Shown one piece after another: positions 9,379 to 17,968 of a stretch of 64,000 bases of DNA. A program made the position numbers and the translations under genes. Source of the DNA: Pseudomonadota bacterium (GTDB taxonomy: Bacteria; Myxococcota_A; UBA796; UBA9615); the NCBI GenBank assembly GCA_024229515.1, contig JAAESI010000216.1, forward strand, positions 124,001 to 188,000, in the 5' to 3' direction. Numbering within the stretch: position 1 is the first letter of the stretch; each line of letters starts with the position of its first letter. The notes under the pieces are model-generated. The model was not told the DNA's origin and searched no databases. It was given only the letters and a program-made list of their open reading frames with translations.

Positions 9379-10154
9379 GGGGTGCCTCCGCCGTCAGGGG
9401 TGGTCATGGGGGCGCCGGTGTTCAGCTCCGCGGCGAGGCGGGCGATCTCCCGGATGGGGGCGAAGCAGCTGGGGATGTCGACCTCGAAGGTGTCGAACCA
9501 GGCGGTCTCAGCGTCCGCGCCGGCCTTTCGTCGGTCGGTGTACTCGGTCGCGCAGGGGGTCGGGCAGCACTCGCCGGCCTCCTCCCAGGGGGTCTCCGTC
9601 GCACACCTGGGCATCAAGTCCATGCAGGCGTCGACGGTGCCGGAGCGCACGGCGCAGTCCATGACGATCTCCTTGCAGATGTGCCAGGACTGGATGGGGC
9701 CGCGGGTCGCCTCGAAGTCGAGGACGAGGTGGGGGGTGCCGGCGGGCACGTCGTCGGGGTTGGTCGACTCGGGCTCCGCAGGCACGCCGTGGTGGTCGAA
9801 GCCGGCGGCGATGACGACCGGCTCGGGTACGGCCGCGCGCAGCTGGGCGATGACGGCGAGCGCCTCGGCCATCGCCTGGATCGGCGGCACCGGCGCCCCC
9901 TTCATGCCCTGGTCGGGGACCTGCTGGGTGTGTCCCGCGGGCATGGTCAGGGTGTAGGTGTACTGGGAGCCGAGGGGCTCGACTCCGTCGTGCAGCGAGG
10001 CGTCGGGATTGGAGTCCGGTCCGAGGTCGTTCGGCGCCGCGACCGGCGTGTCCGAAGGAGCCGTCGGGGCGACGTCAGCGGGGGGCAGAGCGTCGCATCC
10101 TGCCAGCAGGCAAACCATTGAAACGACAGGGAGAATCGACCGAATCAGGAGCAT
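9375..10154 (-). CDS. Lipoprotein, function unknown
   Basis: The 259-residue protein has a lipoprotein signal (lipobox LLAGC), a Pro/Asp-rich linker, then a compact domain with paired cysteines (HICKEIVMDC, CMDLMPRC, ECCPTPC). I do not recognise the fold. Its TGA overlaps the ATG of the secreted PLC-like gene (ATGA), so the two products are likely made in fixed proportion and may act together, with this one as an anchored partner. That is inference from gene order only. Confidence 0.75.
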   Translation of the reverse strand: MLLIRSILPVVSMVCLLAGCDALPPADVAPTAPSDTPVAAPNDLGPDSNPDASLHDGVEPLGSQYTYTLTMPAGHTQQVPDQGMKGAPVPPIQAMAEALAVIAQLRAAVPEPVVIAAGFDHHGVPAEPESTNPDDVPAGTPHLVLDFEATRGPIQSWHICKEIVMDCAVRSGTVDACMDLMPRCATETPWEEAGECCPTPCATEYTDRRKAGADAETAWFDTFEVDIPSCFAPIREIARLAAELNTGAPMTTPDGGGTP

Positions 10155-10178
10155 CGCGCACCTCCGCGTTCGGCTACC

Positions 10179-10649
10179 TTACCGAACGCCTGCCCCCACG
10201 AATATGATCGCGTCCCCGGTGCCCCCAGAGGTCACCGTCAGAGCATACTCACCGGGGGGCAGATCGACGTTCCAATCTTCCTGCACGCCCGCGTTCACCG
10301 GGCCGATCGTGTGCTCCGGTCGGAGGTGACGCAGGCTCCCGCGGCCGCGCATCCACAGGGCGATCGCCTGGGTGCTCAGATCCAGTCCCTCGACCTCGAC
10401 TCCGGCGCCTTCCACGACGTTGCGGACGAGCAGGGTCGAGCTTCCCGGGGGCAGCACGCTGATCTGGTTGGGGAGGTCCCTCAATACGCCGTTCTCGACC
10501 ACGATCATGGGCCTCCCCTCCTCGTCCTGAGGGAGCTGGACGCGGTCCAGATTCGGCAGCGGATCGTCGATCGGATCGGGCGTGCCCATCGGCGCCGGAG
10601 CAGCGCAGCCGGCGAGGAGGGCGAGCGCCAGGAGCAGGGCAGTCCTCAT
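10179..10649 (-). CDS. Small lipoprotein with Ig-like/cupredoxin-like strand pattern
   Basis: The ATG at 10649 overlaps the TGA of the dipeptidase gene (ATGA) and opens directly into a signal peptide with lipobox LLAGC, giving 156 residues. The rest alternates beta-strands and turns, ending in WNVDLPPGEYALTV and DAIIFVGAG, which suggests a small beta-sandwich. The family is not recognised. Translational coupling to the dipeptidase points to a shared envelope role, but nothing in the sequence shows what it binds. Confidence 0.75.
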   Translation of the reverse strand: MRTALLLALALLAGCAAPAPMGTPDPIDDPLPNLDRVQLPQDEEGRPMIVVENGVLRDLPNQISVLPPGSSTLLVRNVVEGAGVEVEGLDLSTQAIALWMRGRGSLRHLRPEHTIGPVNAGVQEDWNVDLPPGEYALTVTSGGTGDAIIFVGAGVR

Positions 10650-11668
10650 CCGCAGACCTCCCGGAAGGTGCGGAGCATGTTCGCCCCCAGGGCTTTGCGG
10701 ATCGTCTGCTCCTTCATGCCGGCCTCCAGCATGAGGTGAGTCAGGCGGGGCATGTGGGAAATGTCGGGGAAGTCCTTGGGGGGCACGACGAAGCCGTCCA
10801 GGTCCGTGCCGATGCCGACGTGGTCCTCGCCCACGGTGTTGATGACGTGCTGGATGTGCTTCACGACGCCGTCGCAGGTGCCGCGCAGGCCGGCGCTGAG
10901 GAACACGGGCGCGAAGATGATGCAGACGACGCCGCCGGTGTCGGCGACGGCCCGGAGCTGGTCGTCGTCGATGTTGCGCCACACGTCGTGGGCGCCGCGC
11001 ACGCCGGTGTGGCTGACGATGACGGGGCGGGTCGCGCGGGTCGCGGCTTCGAGGAAGCCCGGTTTGTTGATGTGGGCGAGGTCCACGAGGATGCGTTCGT
11101 GGCACAGGCCGTCGATGAGGTCGCGGCCGTGGTCCGTCAGCGGATCGACGTTGTTGGAGCGCCAGCCCAGGGCGGGGGTGCAGGCGAGGTTCTTGCTGAA
11201 GTGGGAGAGACCGACGTAGCGCAGCCCCTTGGCGCGGAGCTCGGGCAGCGGCTCGACGTGCCCGCCCAGTCCGTGGGCCCCCTCCAGCCCGCCGAACACC
11301 GCCAGCTTGCCGGCCGCGCGCGCGGCTTCGATGTCGTCGGCCGTCGAGACGAGGCTCACGTCATCGGGCGCGCTCTGCTCCCACCCGCGGACCTGCCCGA
11401 GGGCGCGCCGGGTGGCATCCAGCGCACTGCGCTTGCGGAGCGGGTTCACGACGAGGCCGAGGGCGACGGCGCCGATGCCGCCCTCCTTCATGCGGGGGAT
11501 GTCCGCGTGGAACAGGAACGGCGACAGAGGCAGGCGGTTCGTGTGCCGTTTGGTGACGTCGTAGCCGAGCAGGGACTGGTTCAGCAGCGTGTCGCAGTGC
11601 AGATCGAAGACGAGGCAGTCTTCGTGCAACTGCTTGGCGGCCTCCGAGATCACAGGCCGTCGCAGCAT
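10646..11668 (-). CDS. Membrane dipeptidase, peptidase family M19 (renal dipeptidase-like)
   Basis: The 340-residue length fits M19 zinc dipeptidases, which hydrolyse dipeptides including some D-residue-containing ones. The binuclear zinc ligands are all visible: H24 and D26 (DLHCD), E129 (GLEGAHG), H199 (VDLAH), H220 (IVSHTGVR) and D289 (GIGTDLDG). There is no signal peptide, so a cytoplasmic location is expected, unlike the GPI-anchored animal enzyme. It is first in a minus-strand run with the small lipoprotein, and diverges from the FHA gene across 31 bp. Confidence 0.93.
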   Translation of the reverse strand: MLRRPVISEAAKQLHEDCLVFDLHCDTLLNQSLLGYDVTKRHTNRLPLSPFLFHADIPRMKEGGIGAVALGLVVNPLRKRSALDATRRALGQVRGWEQSAPDDVSLVSTADDIEAARAAGKLAVFGGLEGAHGLGGHVEPLPELRAKGLRYVGLSHFSKNLACTPALGWRSNNVDPLTDHGRDLIDGLCHERILVDLAHINKPGFLEAATRATRPVIVSHTGVRGAHDVWRNIDDDQLRAVADTGGVVCIIFAPVFLSAGLRGTCDGVVKHIQHVINTVGEDHVGIGTDLDGFVVPPKDFPDISHMPRLTHLMLEAGMKEQTIRKALGANMLRTFREVCG

Positions 11669-11699
11669 CGAGCGAAGCTAGCACGTAGAATTCGCGCCT

Positions 11700-12413
11700 A
11701 TGGCGAAGGTGCTGGTGTTCCGCGGCCGCCGCAAAGAGGCGACACACGACCTGAACAAGCGCGAGGTCATCCTCGGTCGGGGGGACGACGCGGACATCCG
11801 CGTGGACAACCCGCTGGTGTCCCGCCGCCACGCGACGCTGAGCTTCCGCGACAGCGAGTGGCGCATCGCGGACCTGGATTCCCCCAACGGCGTCTACGTC
11901 AACGGCGAGCAGGTCACCGACCGCGTGCTCCAGGTGGGCGACCGGATCGAGCTGGGGCAGCACGTCGTCGTCTTCGCGGGCGCGGGCGAGTCAGCCTGGG
12001 ATGGGGTCGACACGGTCGCTGATCGCAAGCCCGACTTCACCGCCGACGAGGCCACCGCGGTGCTTCCCAAGAAGGACATCGAGAGCATCCACCGCAAGGT
12101 CGGTGAGCGGCTCAAGGCGCACCTCGTGGTCGAAGGCGACGGCAAGCGGACGGAGGTTCCGCTGGTGGCCAGGCCATTGGTCCTCGGCTTCGCGGACGAC
12201 TGCGACGTGCGGCTCCCAGGCAAGGCGCTGTTCGGCAAGAAGGCGGCCGAGGTGGTGCCCCAGGGCAAGGGCTGGGCCGTCATCGCGCTGACGTCGCTGG
12301 TGCCGGTGAAGGTGGCCGGTCAGAAGGTCAGCAGCCACCCCCTGACCGATGGCGACGTCATCGAGATCAAGGACGCGCGCATCACGATCCACACGGCGAT
12401 CGCGCCGGACTGA
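11700..12413 (+). CDS. FHA-domain protein with a second, degenerate FHA-like domain
   Basis: The N-terminal FHA domain (residues about 5-95) has the phosphothreonine-binding signature: LGRGDDADI, SRRHA and SPNGVYVNG. After a linker, residues about 155-232 repeat the FHA strand order (PLVLGFADDCDVRLPG, then LTDGDVIEIKDARITIH) but lack the Arg, Ser and His needed for phosphopeptide binding. FHA proteins usually read Ser/Thr-kinase output, and two such kinases are encoded in this window. No membrane segment is seen, so it should be cytoplasmic. Confidence 0.9.
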   Translation: MAKVLVFRGRRKEATHDLNKREVILGRGDDADIRVDNPLVSRRHATLSFRDSEWRIADLDSPNGVYVNGEQVTDRVLQVGDRIELGQHVVVFAGAGESAWDGVDTVADRKPDFTADEATAVLPKKDIESIHRKVGERLKAHLVVEGDGKRTEVPLVARPLVLGFADDCDVRLPGKALFGKKAAEVVPQGKGWAVIALTSLVPVKVAGQKVSSHPLTDGDVIEIKDARITIHTAIAPD

Positions 12414-12416
12414 GTC

Positions 12417-12977
12417 CTACTCCGCGCAGCAGCCGGGGATGACCGTGCGCTCGCCGCGGCCGATGCGGCCGTTGTCGTCCTCGACCTCGACCACGAGGGT
12501 GACCTCGTTGCCGGTGACCTGGCCCTCGAGGCCGTAGCCGTCGGGGCAGCCGGGCGGGTTGGGGCCGTCGTAGGGGCCGTCGAGCGGCCAGTACCCGCAG
12601 GGCACCAGCGCGGTCAGCCCCCAGTACTCCTGGATCGTGCCCTTGTCGGCGCGCACGGCCTGGACGCGGTGTTCTTCGAAGGCCAGCTCGGTGCCGTCGT
12701 CGGTCAGCAGGGTGACCTTGATCGAGACGATGGGGCAGAGGCCGTCCATCTGGGCGCTGACGTCGATGTGGTAGCCGCCCTGCGGGCCGAACACGAGGTC
12801 GACGGCGGCCCCCTCGTCGATCGCTTCGTAGCCGGTGGGGCTGGTGCCGACGAGCGCGCTGGGCTCACCGCAGAAGGTGTCGTCGCAGCCGGGCGCGTCC
12901 GAGACGAAGGTGTCCGCGTCGGGGCAGCAACCCGCGACGGTGACGACCAGCGCGAGGCGGGTCAGTAGTTGCAGCAA
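12417..12977 (-). CDS. Lipoprotein, paralogue of the gene immediately upstream
   Basis: No ATG lies near the signal sequence. I place the start at a TTG at 12977, giving MLQLLTRLALVVTVAGC, a good lipoprotein signal that overlaps the 3' end of the upstream gene by 16 bp. The 186-residue product shares GYHIDVSAQMDGLCPI, EYWGLTALVPCGYWPLD and matching Cys positions with the neighbouring protein (there GYHIDITARMDNLCPI and DFWGIRGFVPCEYWPVD). The pair is therefore a tandem duplication. The fold and role are unknown, and a CTG start at the stop-codon overlap is a less likely alternative. Confidence 0.75.
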   Translation of the reverse strand: MLQLLTRLALVVTVAGCCPDADTFVSDAPGCDDTFCGEPSALVGTSPTGYEAIDEGAAVDLVFGPQGGYHIDVSAQMDGLCPIVSIKVTLLTDDGTELAFEEHRVQAVRADKGTIQEYWGLTALVPCGYWPLDGPYDGPNPPGCPDGYGLEGQVTGNEVTLVVEVEDDNGRIGRGERTVIPGCCAE

Positions 12978-13639
12978 ACCGGTTGCACGCGTTGTTCGTC
13001 GTCGTCGAACCGGAACCGATCCTCGCCCGCGGGGCTGAGGTTGTGGTCCCACGCTTCCATCTTGATCACGACTTCGAACTGGTCGATGCGTCCTGCGCTG
13101 CCCTGCTCGTCCTCGCCGCAGGTGATGTCGGGGTTCTGCTCGTCGACGGGCCAGTACTCGCAGGGCACGAAGCCGCGGATGCCCCAGAAGTCCTGCAGCG
13201 GGGAGACTTGCGGTTCCTGGCGTACGGCCTGCACGTGGCGGGTCTGGGTGAAGATCTCGACCAGCTCGCCGCCGTCGCCGGGGTCCAGGTACATCGACGG
13301 CACGAGGAAGACGATGGGGCAGAGGTTGTCCATCCGGGCGGTGATGTCGATGTGGTAGCCGCCCTGGGAGCCGTACCAGATGGGCACTTCCTGGCCGTCG
13401 GTCAGCGGCTCCCAGCCGTCGCTGCCGGTCCCCACTTCAACGGACGCGGCGCCGCAGTAGGCGGGGTCCTCGCAGGCATCCGGTTCGTACAGATCCACCT
13501 CGGAGCAGCCCTCCGGCGGCGGCGAGGTCATGTCGTCGTCATCGTCGAAACTGCGGTCGTCCCACGGAGGGAAAATGCATGCCGACAACAGTAGGCAAAG
13601 CGCGAGGGGGAGTCCCCGCACGTGAGACCGCAGAGTCAT
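12962..13639 (-). CDS. Lipoprotein, upstream paralogue of a tandem pair
   Basis: The 225-residue protein has a signal peptide with lipobox LLSAC and a short acidic run (DDDDD). A beta-rich domain of about 170 residues follows, with conserved Cys, GGYHID and FVPCEYWPVD motifs shared with the next gene. It ends in VCCNY. The two paralogues differ in linker length and in the insert around residues 95-125. I do not recognise the family. Transcription probably continues into 12417-12977 without a gap. Confidence 0.8.
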   Translation of the reverse strand: MTLRSHVRGLPLALCLLLSACIFPPWDDRSFDDDDDMTSPPPEGCSEVDLYEPDACEDPAYCGAASVEVGTGSDGWEPLTDGQEVPIWYGSQGGYHIDITARMDNLCPIVFLVPSMYLDPGDGGELVEIFTQTRHVQAVRQEPQVSPLQDFWGIRGFVPCEYWPVDEQNPDITCGEDEQGSAGRIDQFEVVIKMEAWDHNLSPAGEDRFRFDDDEQRVQPVCCNY

Positions 13640-13641
13640 GA

Positions 13642-14442
13642 CTAGAACTCCACGAGGATTTGGGTGAAAGGACCGGGGGCGAATGAGACCCGTTGCTTGG
13701 CCTTCGGTGCCGACGCGATCAGGACGATCCCAGTGATCCCGACCAGGGCCCCGGCGATTCCTGCGGCGAACGCCCCGGCAGACCCGTTGCGAGCGGTGTC
13801 GTAGGTCGCTTGGTTCGTTTCCGGTCGGTAGTACTGCTGATAGAGCGCGATGTTGGTCGCGAACCCGGCTGCCGCAACTGCTCCGCCGCCAATGGTGAGG
13901 GCGACTCCCGCACTGCGAGGATCCGCAGGAGTCCGTTCCTTGGGGGCCGCGCGCGAGGTAACCGGGGCCGACTCCGCCTGTGCCTGCGCCTGCGTGGTGG
14001 GTGCCTTGCTTCGACGGGTCCCGGCGAGGGCTCGGAGTCGCCGCTTCGCGTCTTGAACCAGCGGGGAATATGAGGCAGCTGAGTCCGAGTCGGCTTGGGT
14101 GAGGAACTCGGCGGCTTTGAGGAAGCCGTTCAAGTCATTCTCAGCTCGCTCGTCCTGCCCGAGGCACTGAGCGAGAAGTCCTCGCCAGTACAGGAGATGC
14201 GGTTCCGGCAGTGGAGCCGCCTGAATGTGGGCATCGATTTCGCCCCAGAGTTGCGAGACTGACTGCATTCGGTCGGCTGCTCTCGAGGCTCGATCGGCGG
14301 CGATACCCGCGCAGTGCTTGTCATGAATCTCAAATGCCCGGACGGCCAAGGAGGACGGATCAGGCTGTGCCGCCACGGCGAAGCCCGAGCTAAGGGTCAG
14401 GCCCCCTATCAAGACAAGCGCCACCCAGGGTCGACAGATCAA
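13642..14442 (-). CDS. Exported helical-repeat-like protein with C-terminal two-helix hairpin
   Basis: I place the start at a TTG at 14442 that overlaps the OmpA stop (TTGA) and follows a GGAAGAAG Shine-Dalgarno sequence. It begins with a signal peptide ending AVAAQ. Residues about 30-130 are helical and resemble TPR pairs (LYWRGLLAQCLGQDERA, then DLNGFLKAAEFL). An Ala/Gln/Pro linker leads to two hydrophobic helices (about 178-198 and 223-245) and a short strand at the extreme C-terminus. It shares this design with 17952-18591. Coupling with the OmpA gene suggests an envelope-assembly or peptidoglycan-associated role, by inference only. Confidence 0.75.
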   Translation of the reverse strand: MICRPWVALVLIGGLTLSSGFAVAAQPDPSSLAVRAFEIHDKHCAGIAADRASRAADRMQSVSQLWGEIDAHIQAAPLPEPHLLYWRGLLAQCLGQDERAENDLNGFLKAAEFLTQADSDSAASYSPLVQDAKRRLRALAGTRRSKAPTTQAQAQAESAPVTSRAAPKERTPADPRSAGVALTIGGGAVAAAGFATNIALYQQYYRPETNQATYDTARNGSAGAFAAGIAGALVGITGIVLIASAPKAKQRVSFAPGPFTQILVEF

Positions 14443-15470
14443 AGCTTCTTCCAGTTGCCGCGCGGGAAGTTCTCGGACCGCGCCGGGGGGCGGGACGCGA
14501 GGATGTACATGGCTCGGCGGTTGGCCTCCAGATCGACGCTGTCCTCGGTCGCCATGGCGAGCGCGTCCTCGCCGAAGCCCTGGTAGTACAGCGGCCCCAC
14601 AAAGCCCTTGTTGCGGAACTCCTGGGCGATCGAGCGGGCGCGACGCTCCGACAGCGCCTGGTTGTCGCCGCGGGGGCCGACGGTGTCGGTGTAGCCGGCG
14701 ATGTAGAGCCGGACCTCGACGTACTTGCTGTACCGGTCGAAGACCTCTTTGGCGTCCTTGTAGGCCGAATCGACCTTGTGCTTCTCGTCGTCGCGCATGA
14801 CGTGGGCGCCGGTGTCGAAGTTGATGTCCTCGTGGGGGATCTCGAGGCTCCACGGGAAGATGTTCTCGTAGGAGTAGAAGCCCCATCGGTCCGTCAGGGT
14901 GACGTCGATGCGGAGCACGTCGCCGCGCACGCCGCTCCACTCCAGCCACAGGTCATCGCCGGCGGAGTTCTCGCCTACGTCGACGTCCTCGTCGAACTGC
15001 GGTCCGTCGGGCGTGACGATCGTCAGGTGCGCGGTCCCCACGACGCGGTCGGCGCGGGCGGTCAGGGTGCTGTTCTTGAGGTCGATCTCGTCGCGCGGGA
15101 CCTCGATGGCGAGGCCTCCGCCAAGGAACGCGTCGAACCGGAAGTAGAGGTCGAAGAACTCGTCCTCGCCGCTGCCGTAGTAGCCGCGAGCTTCGCAGTC
15201 GTAGTTGAACTCGCCCGTCGGCTGCTTGAGGTCGAAGGTGATCTTCTTGCCCTTGGAGACGGAGCTCTTGGACAGGTTCACGGAGCCGCCGTCGGAGCGC
15301 TCGCAGGTCAGCGTGACCTTGTCGAAGCTGTCGTTGGCCGTCAGGTACACCTGCGGGTAGCCGTCGCCGGACTGCACCGCGGGCTTGAGCGCGTACGAAA
15401 GCAGCTGCCCCTGACCCACGGCGAGGGCGGGGAGCACGAGCAGCGGGAGCAACAGGAGCAGTCGACGCAT
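14439..15470 (-). CDS. OmpA-family peptidoglycan-binding protein
   Basis: The ATG at 15470 opens into a signal peptide (LLLLLPLLVLPALAVGQ). The 343-residue protein has an N-terminal beta-rich region of about 200 residues and a C-terminal OmpA-like domain with VEVRLYIAGYTDTVGP, NQALSERRARSIAQ and LEANRRAMYIL. These are the conserved elements that bind diaminopimelate in peptidoglycan. There is no obvious OmpA-type eight-strand barrel, so it may be a periplasmic or outer-membrane-linked protein. It is translationally coupled to the downstream two-helix protein. Confidence 0.88.
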   Translation of the reverse strand: MRRLLLLLPLLVLPALAVGQGQLLSYALKPAVQSGDGYPQVYLTANDSFDKVTLTCERSDGGSVNLSKSSVSKGKKITFDLKQPTGEFNYDCEARGYYGSGEDEFFDLYFRFDAFLGGGLAIEVPRDEIDLKNSTLTARADRVVGTAHLTIVTPDGPQFDEDVDVGENSAGDDLWLEWSGVRGDVLRIDVTLTDRWGFYSYENIFPWSLEIPHEDINFDTGAHVMRDDEKHKVDSAYKDAKEVFDRYSKYVEVRLYIAGYTDTVGPRGDNQALSERRARSIAQEFRNKGFVGPLYYQGFGEDALAMATEDSVDLEANRRAMYILASRPPARSENFPRGNWKKL

Positions 15471-15529
15471 CGCCCGTAAGGGTAATGCACCGGGCCGAGT
15501 GGGTGCAGTGCGGGAGGCGACCCGACTGA

Positions 15530-15922
15530 TCAGACGGGAGCGGGGCGGGCGAAGGCGATCACGTGGCCGTCGAGGTCCGCCACGTACGCGGCGTCGTCGC
15601 CCCAACCCCGTCGGGCCATCGGACTGAGCTCCCCCGCCCCGGCGGAGAGCGCCCGCGCGACGCAGGCCTCGGGCTCATCGACCCGCAAGTAGAGCTCCGC
15701 GCGCGGGTGCGGGGCGCCGGCGGCGGGGTCGACCTGGCCGTCGAGCAGTCTGGAGATCCCGGCTTCCGGCATCAGCCCCAGGACCGCGCCGGAGCCCAGC
15801 GCGAACTCGGTCATGCCGGGCACGTCGAGGCGGGGCTCGGTGCCCAGGACGGTTCGGTAGAACGCCGCGCTGGCCACCTGATCACGGATGAACAGGATGA
15901 AGATCGGTGCGGCGCTGATCAC
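15530..15922 (-). CDS. VOC (glyoxalase/bleomycin-resistance) superfamily protein
   Basis: The GTG at 15922 is used as the start, 8 bp after the ALDH stop. The 130 residues show the vicinal-oxygen-chelate pattern: FYRTVLGTEPRLDVPGM near the N-terminus, PRAELYLRVDEPEACVARAL in the middle, and WGDDAAYVADLDGHVIAFA at the end. Such proteins include glyoxalases, dioxygenases and antibiotic-binding proteins, and the metal-site residues alone do not settle the substrate. The tight arrangement behind the aldehyde dehydrogenase suggests co-transcription. Confidence 0.85.
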   Translation of the reverse strand: MISAAPIFILFIRDQVASAAFYRTVLGTEPRLDVPGMTEFALGSGAVLGLMPEAGISRLLDGQVDPAAGAPHPRAELYLRVDEPEACVARALSAGAGELSPMARRGWGDDAAYVADLDGHVIAFARPAPV

Positions 15923-15929
15923 GGTCGGC

Positions 15930-17444
15930 TCAGCCGAAGCTGATGCCCTGGGCCAGCGGCAGCTCGCTGCCGTAGTTGATCGTGCAGGTCTGGCGGCGCA
16001 TGTACGCCTTCCAGCTGTCACTGCCCGCCTCGCGGCCGCCGCCGGTGTCCTTCTCGCCGCCGAAGGCGCCGCCGATCTCCGCGCCGCTGGTGCCGATGTT
16101 CACGTTCGCGATGCCGCAGTCGCTGCCGGAGGCGCACAGGAAGCGCTCGGCGTTGCGGATGTTGTTCGTGAAGATCGCCGAGCTGAGCCCCTGGTCGGCG
16201 TCGTTCTGGTCCGCGATCGCGTCCTCCAGCCGGTCCCAGGGGGTGATGTAGAGGATCGGCGCGAACGTCTCGTGGTGGCTGATCTCCAGTCGCGTCTCGC
16301 TCGCGATGATCGTCGGCTCGACGTACGTGCCCGGACGGTCCAGCACGTTGCCGCCGGCCACGACCGTGCCGCCCTGGGCGACCGCGGTCTCGATGGCGGC
16401 GCTGTACTGCTTGACCGAGTCCTCGTCGATCAGCGGCCCCATCAACGTGCCCTCGGCCAGCGGATCGCCGATCGGGACGGTCGCGTAGGCCTTGGCCATG
16501 CGCTCGACGACCTCGTCGAACATCGACCGGTGCAGCATCAGCCGGCGGGTCGAGGTGCAGCGCTGGCCGGCGGTTCCGACCGCGCCGAAGAGCGCGCCGC
16601 GCACGACCATCTCGGGGTCGGCGGACTCGTCCACGATGATGGCGTTGTTGCCGCCGAGCTCCAGCAGTGAACGGCCGAGCCGCTGCGCCACCGCGGTGCC
16701 GACGTGCCGGCCCATGCGGCAGGAGCCGGTGGCCGAAATCAGGGGCAGACGCTTGTCGTTGATCATCGTCTCGCCGACGTCCGCGTCCTTGCCGACGATG
16801 GTCGTCATCACGCCCGGGTGCCCCGCCTCGGCGAAGACCTCATCGACGATCTTCTGAATCGCGATGGCGCACAGCGGCGTCTTCAGCGACGGCTTCCAGA
16901 TCATGGCGTCGCCGCAGACGGCCGCGATGGCCGCGTTCCACGCCCACACCGCCATCGGGAAGTTGAACGCGGTGATGATCCCGACGAGCCCGATGGGGTG
17001 CCACTGCTCGTACATGCGGTGCTTGGGCCGCTCGCTGTGCATGGTCAGGCCGTACAGCTGCCGGCTGAGCCCGACGGCGAAGTCGAAGATGTCGATGCAC
17101 TCCTGCACCTCGCCTTCGCCCTCGGCCCGGATCTTCCCCATCTCGAGGCTGATGAGCGCCCCGAGCTCGCCCTTCTTGGCGCGGAACGCCTCGCCGAGCT
17201 TGCGGATGACTTCGCCGCGCGCCGGCGCGGGCACCTCCCGCCACTTGATGAACGCCTCCTGGGCGGCCGCCACGACCTGTTCGTACTCGGTCAGGCTCGC
17301 GAGCTTGACCTCGCCGATGACGGAGCCGTCGATGGGGGTGTTGACGGTGACCGACTCGCCGGAGGTCGTGGTCAGCCAGGTGCCGATGCCCGCGCCCTCC
17401 TGGGGGCCGCCGAGATCGAGGGTGTCGAGGAAGTCGTAGCTCAT
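15930..17444 (-). CDS. Aldehyde dehydrogenase, ALDH7 type (alpha-aminoadipate semialdehyde / piperideine-6-carboxylate dehydrogenase-like)
   Basis: I use the ATG at 17444 (504 residues). An in-frame codon 18 bp upstream is possible. ALDH7 hallmarks are strong: GLTMHSERPKHRMYEQWHPI, then GIITAFNFPMAVWAWNAAIA and IWKPSLKTPL. Catalytic residues are N161 (AFNFP), E262 (LELGGNN) and C296 (GQRCTS). The family oxidises alpha-aminoadipate semialdehyde in lysine catabolism, and related members act on betaine aldehyde or other semialdehydes. No other lysine-degradation gene is nearby, so the substrate is inferred from family alone. It diverges from the small secreted gene at 17492. Confidence 0.93.
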   Translation of the reverse strand: MSYDFLDTLDLGGPQEGAGIGTWLTTTSGESVTVNTPIDGSVIGEVKLASLTEYEQVVAAAQEAFIKWREVPAPARGEVIRKLGEAFRAKKGELGALISLEMGKIRAEGEGEVQECIDIFDFAVGLSRQLYGLTMHSERPKHRMYEQWHPIGLVGIITAFNFPMAVWAWNAAIAAVCGDAMIWKPSLKTPLCAIAIQKIVDEVFAEAGHPGVMTTIVGKDADVGETMINDKRLPLISATGSCRMGRHVGTAVAQRLGRSLLELGGNNAIIVDESADPEMVVRGALFGAVGTAGQRCTSTRRLMLHRSMFDEVVERMAKAYATVPIGDPLAEGTLMGPLIDEDSVKQYSAAIETAVAQGGTVVAGGNVLDRPGTYVEPTIIASETRLEISHHETFAPILYITPWDRLEDAIADQNDADQGLSSAIFTNNIRNAERFLCASGSDCGIANVNIGTSGAEIGGAFGGEKDTGGGREAGSDSWKAYMRRQTCTINYGSELPLAQGISFG

Positions 17445-17491
17445 GGCCGCGCGATCTATCACGGCGAGGGGCGATGGGGTAGAAGCGCCGT

Positions 17492-17968
17492 GTGAGGATC
17501 GCTCTTCCGATCGTTGCCCTGCTCCTGATCGCGGCCGCCCCCAGCGGCCCGCACGATCCGGATCTGGCGATCGGCAAGACCTGCTCCGGCCACCCCTCGG
17601 CCGACGCCCTCGTGGCCGCGCTCCCGACCTACGCCAAGGAGCTCGTCGTGCTCTGGCCCCGAGCCGGCAAGACCGAACGGGACGGCGTCTGCGTCAGCGT
17701 CGCGCGCCTCACGATCATCAACCACCAGGGCGTGATCATGACCCTGTCCCTGGCGCTCCACGCTGGCGAATCAGCCCCCCAGCCGGACGACTACAAGGTC
17801 ATCGACGACGACACGATGCCGCGCGCGGTCCTGCAGTTGGGTTCGTCGGAGCCGATGCTGCTCGTCGAGATGGCGGGTGCTCCGTCGACGTCGCGGGAAG
17901 CGCTGGAGTCGACCCTGGAGTTCGTTCCGCTGGACGACGTCGTCGCCGAGATCACCAGGTCAGAGTGA
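17492..17968 (+). CDS. Small secreted protein, unknown function
   Basis: It starts with GTG at 17492 and encodes 158 residues beginning with a signal peptide (MRIALPIVALLLIAAAP). The mature part has two Cys and an alternating strand/helix pattern with no motif I recognise. Its last 17 bp overlap the 3' end of the convergent gene at 17952. Codon use matches its neighbours. Confidence 0.7.
   Translation: MRIALPIVALLLIAAAPSGPHDPDLAIGKTCSGHPSADALVAALPTYAKELVVLWPRAGKTERDGVCVSVARLTIINHQGVIMTLSLALHAGESAPQPDDYKVIDDDTMPRAVLQLGSSEPMLLVEMAGAPSTSREALESTLEFVPLDDVVAEITRSE

Noticed and set aside
5575-9957. Very long open frame on the plus strand, opposite the PPC and PLC-like genes
   Set aside because: The minus strand here has signal peptides, conserved motifs and coherent repeats. 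The plus-strand frame is Val/Gly/Arg-rich shadow sequence typical of high-GC antisense frames.
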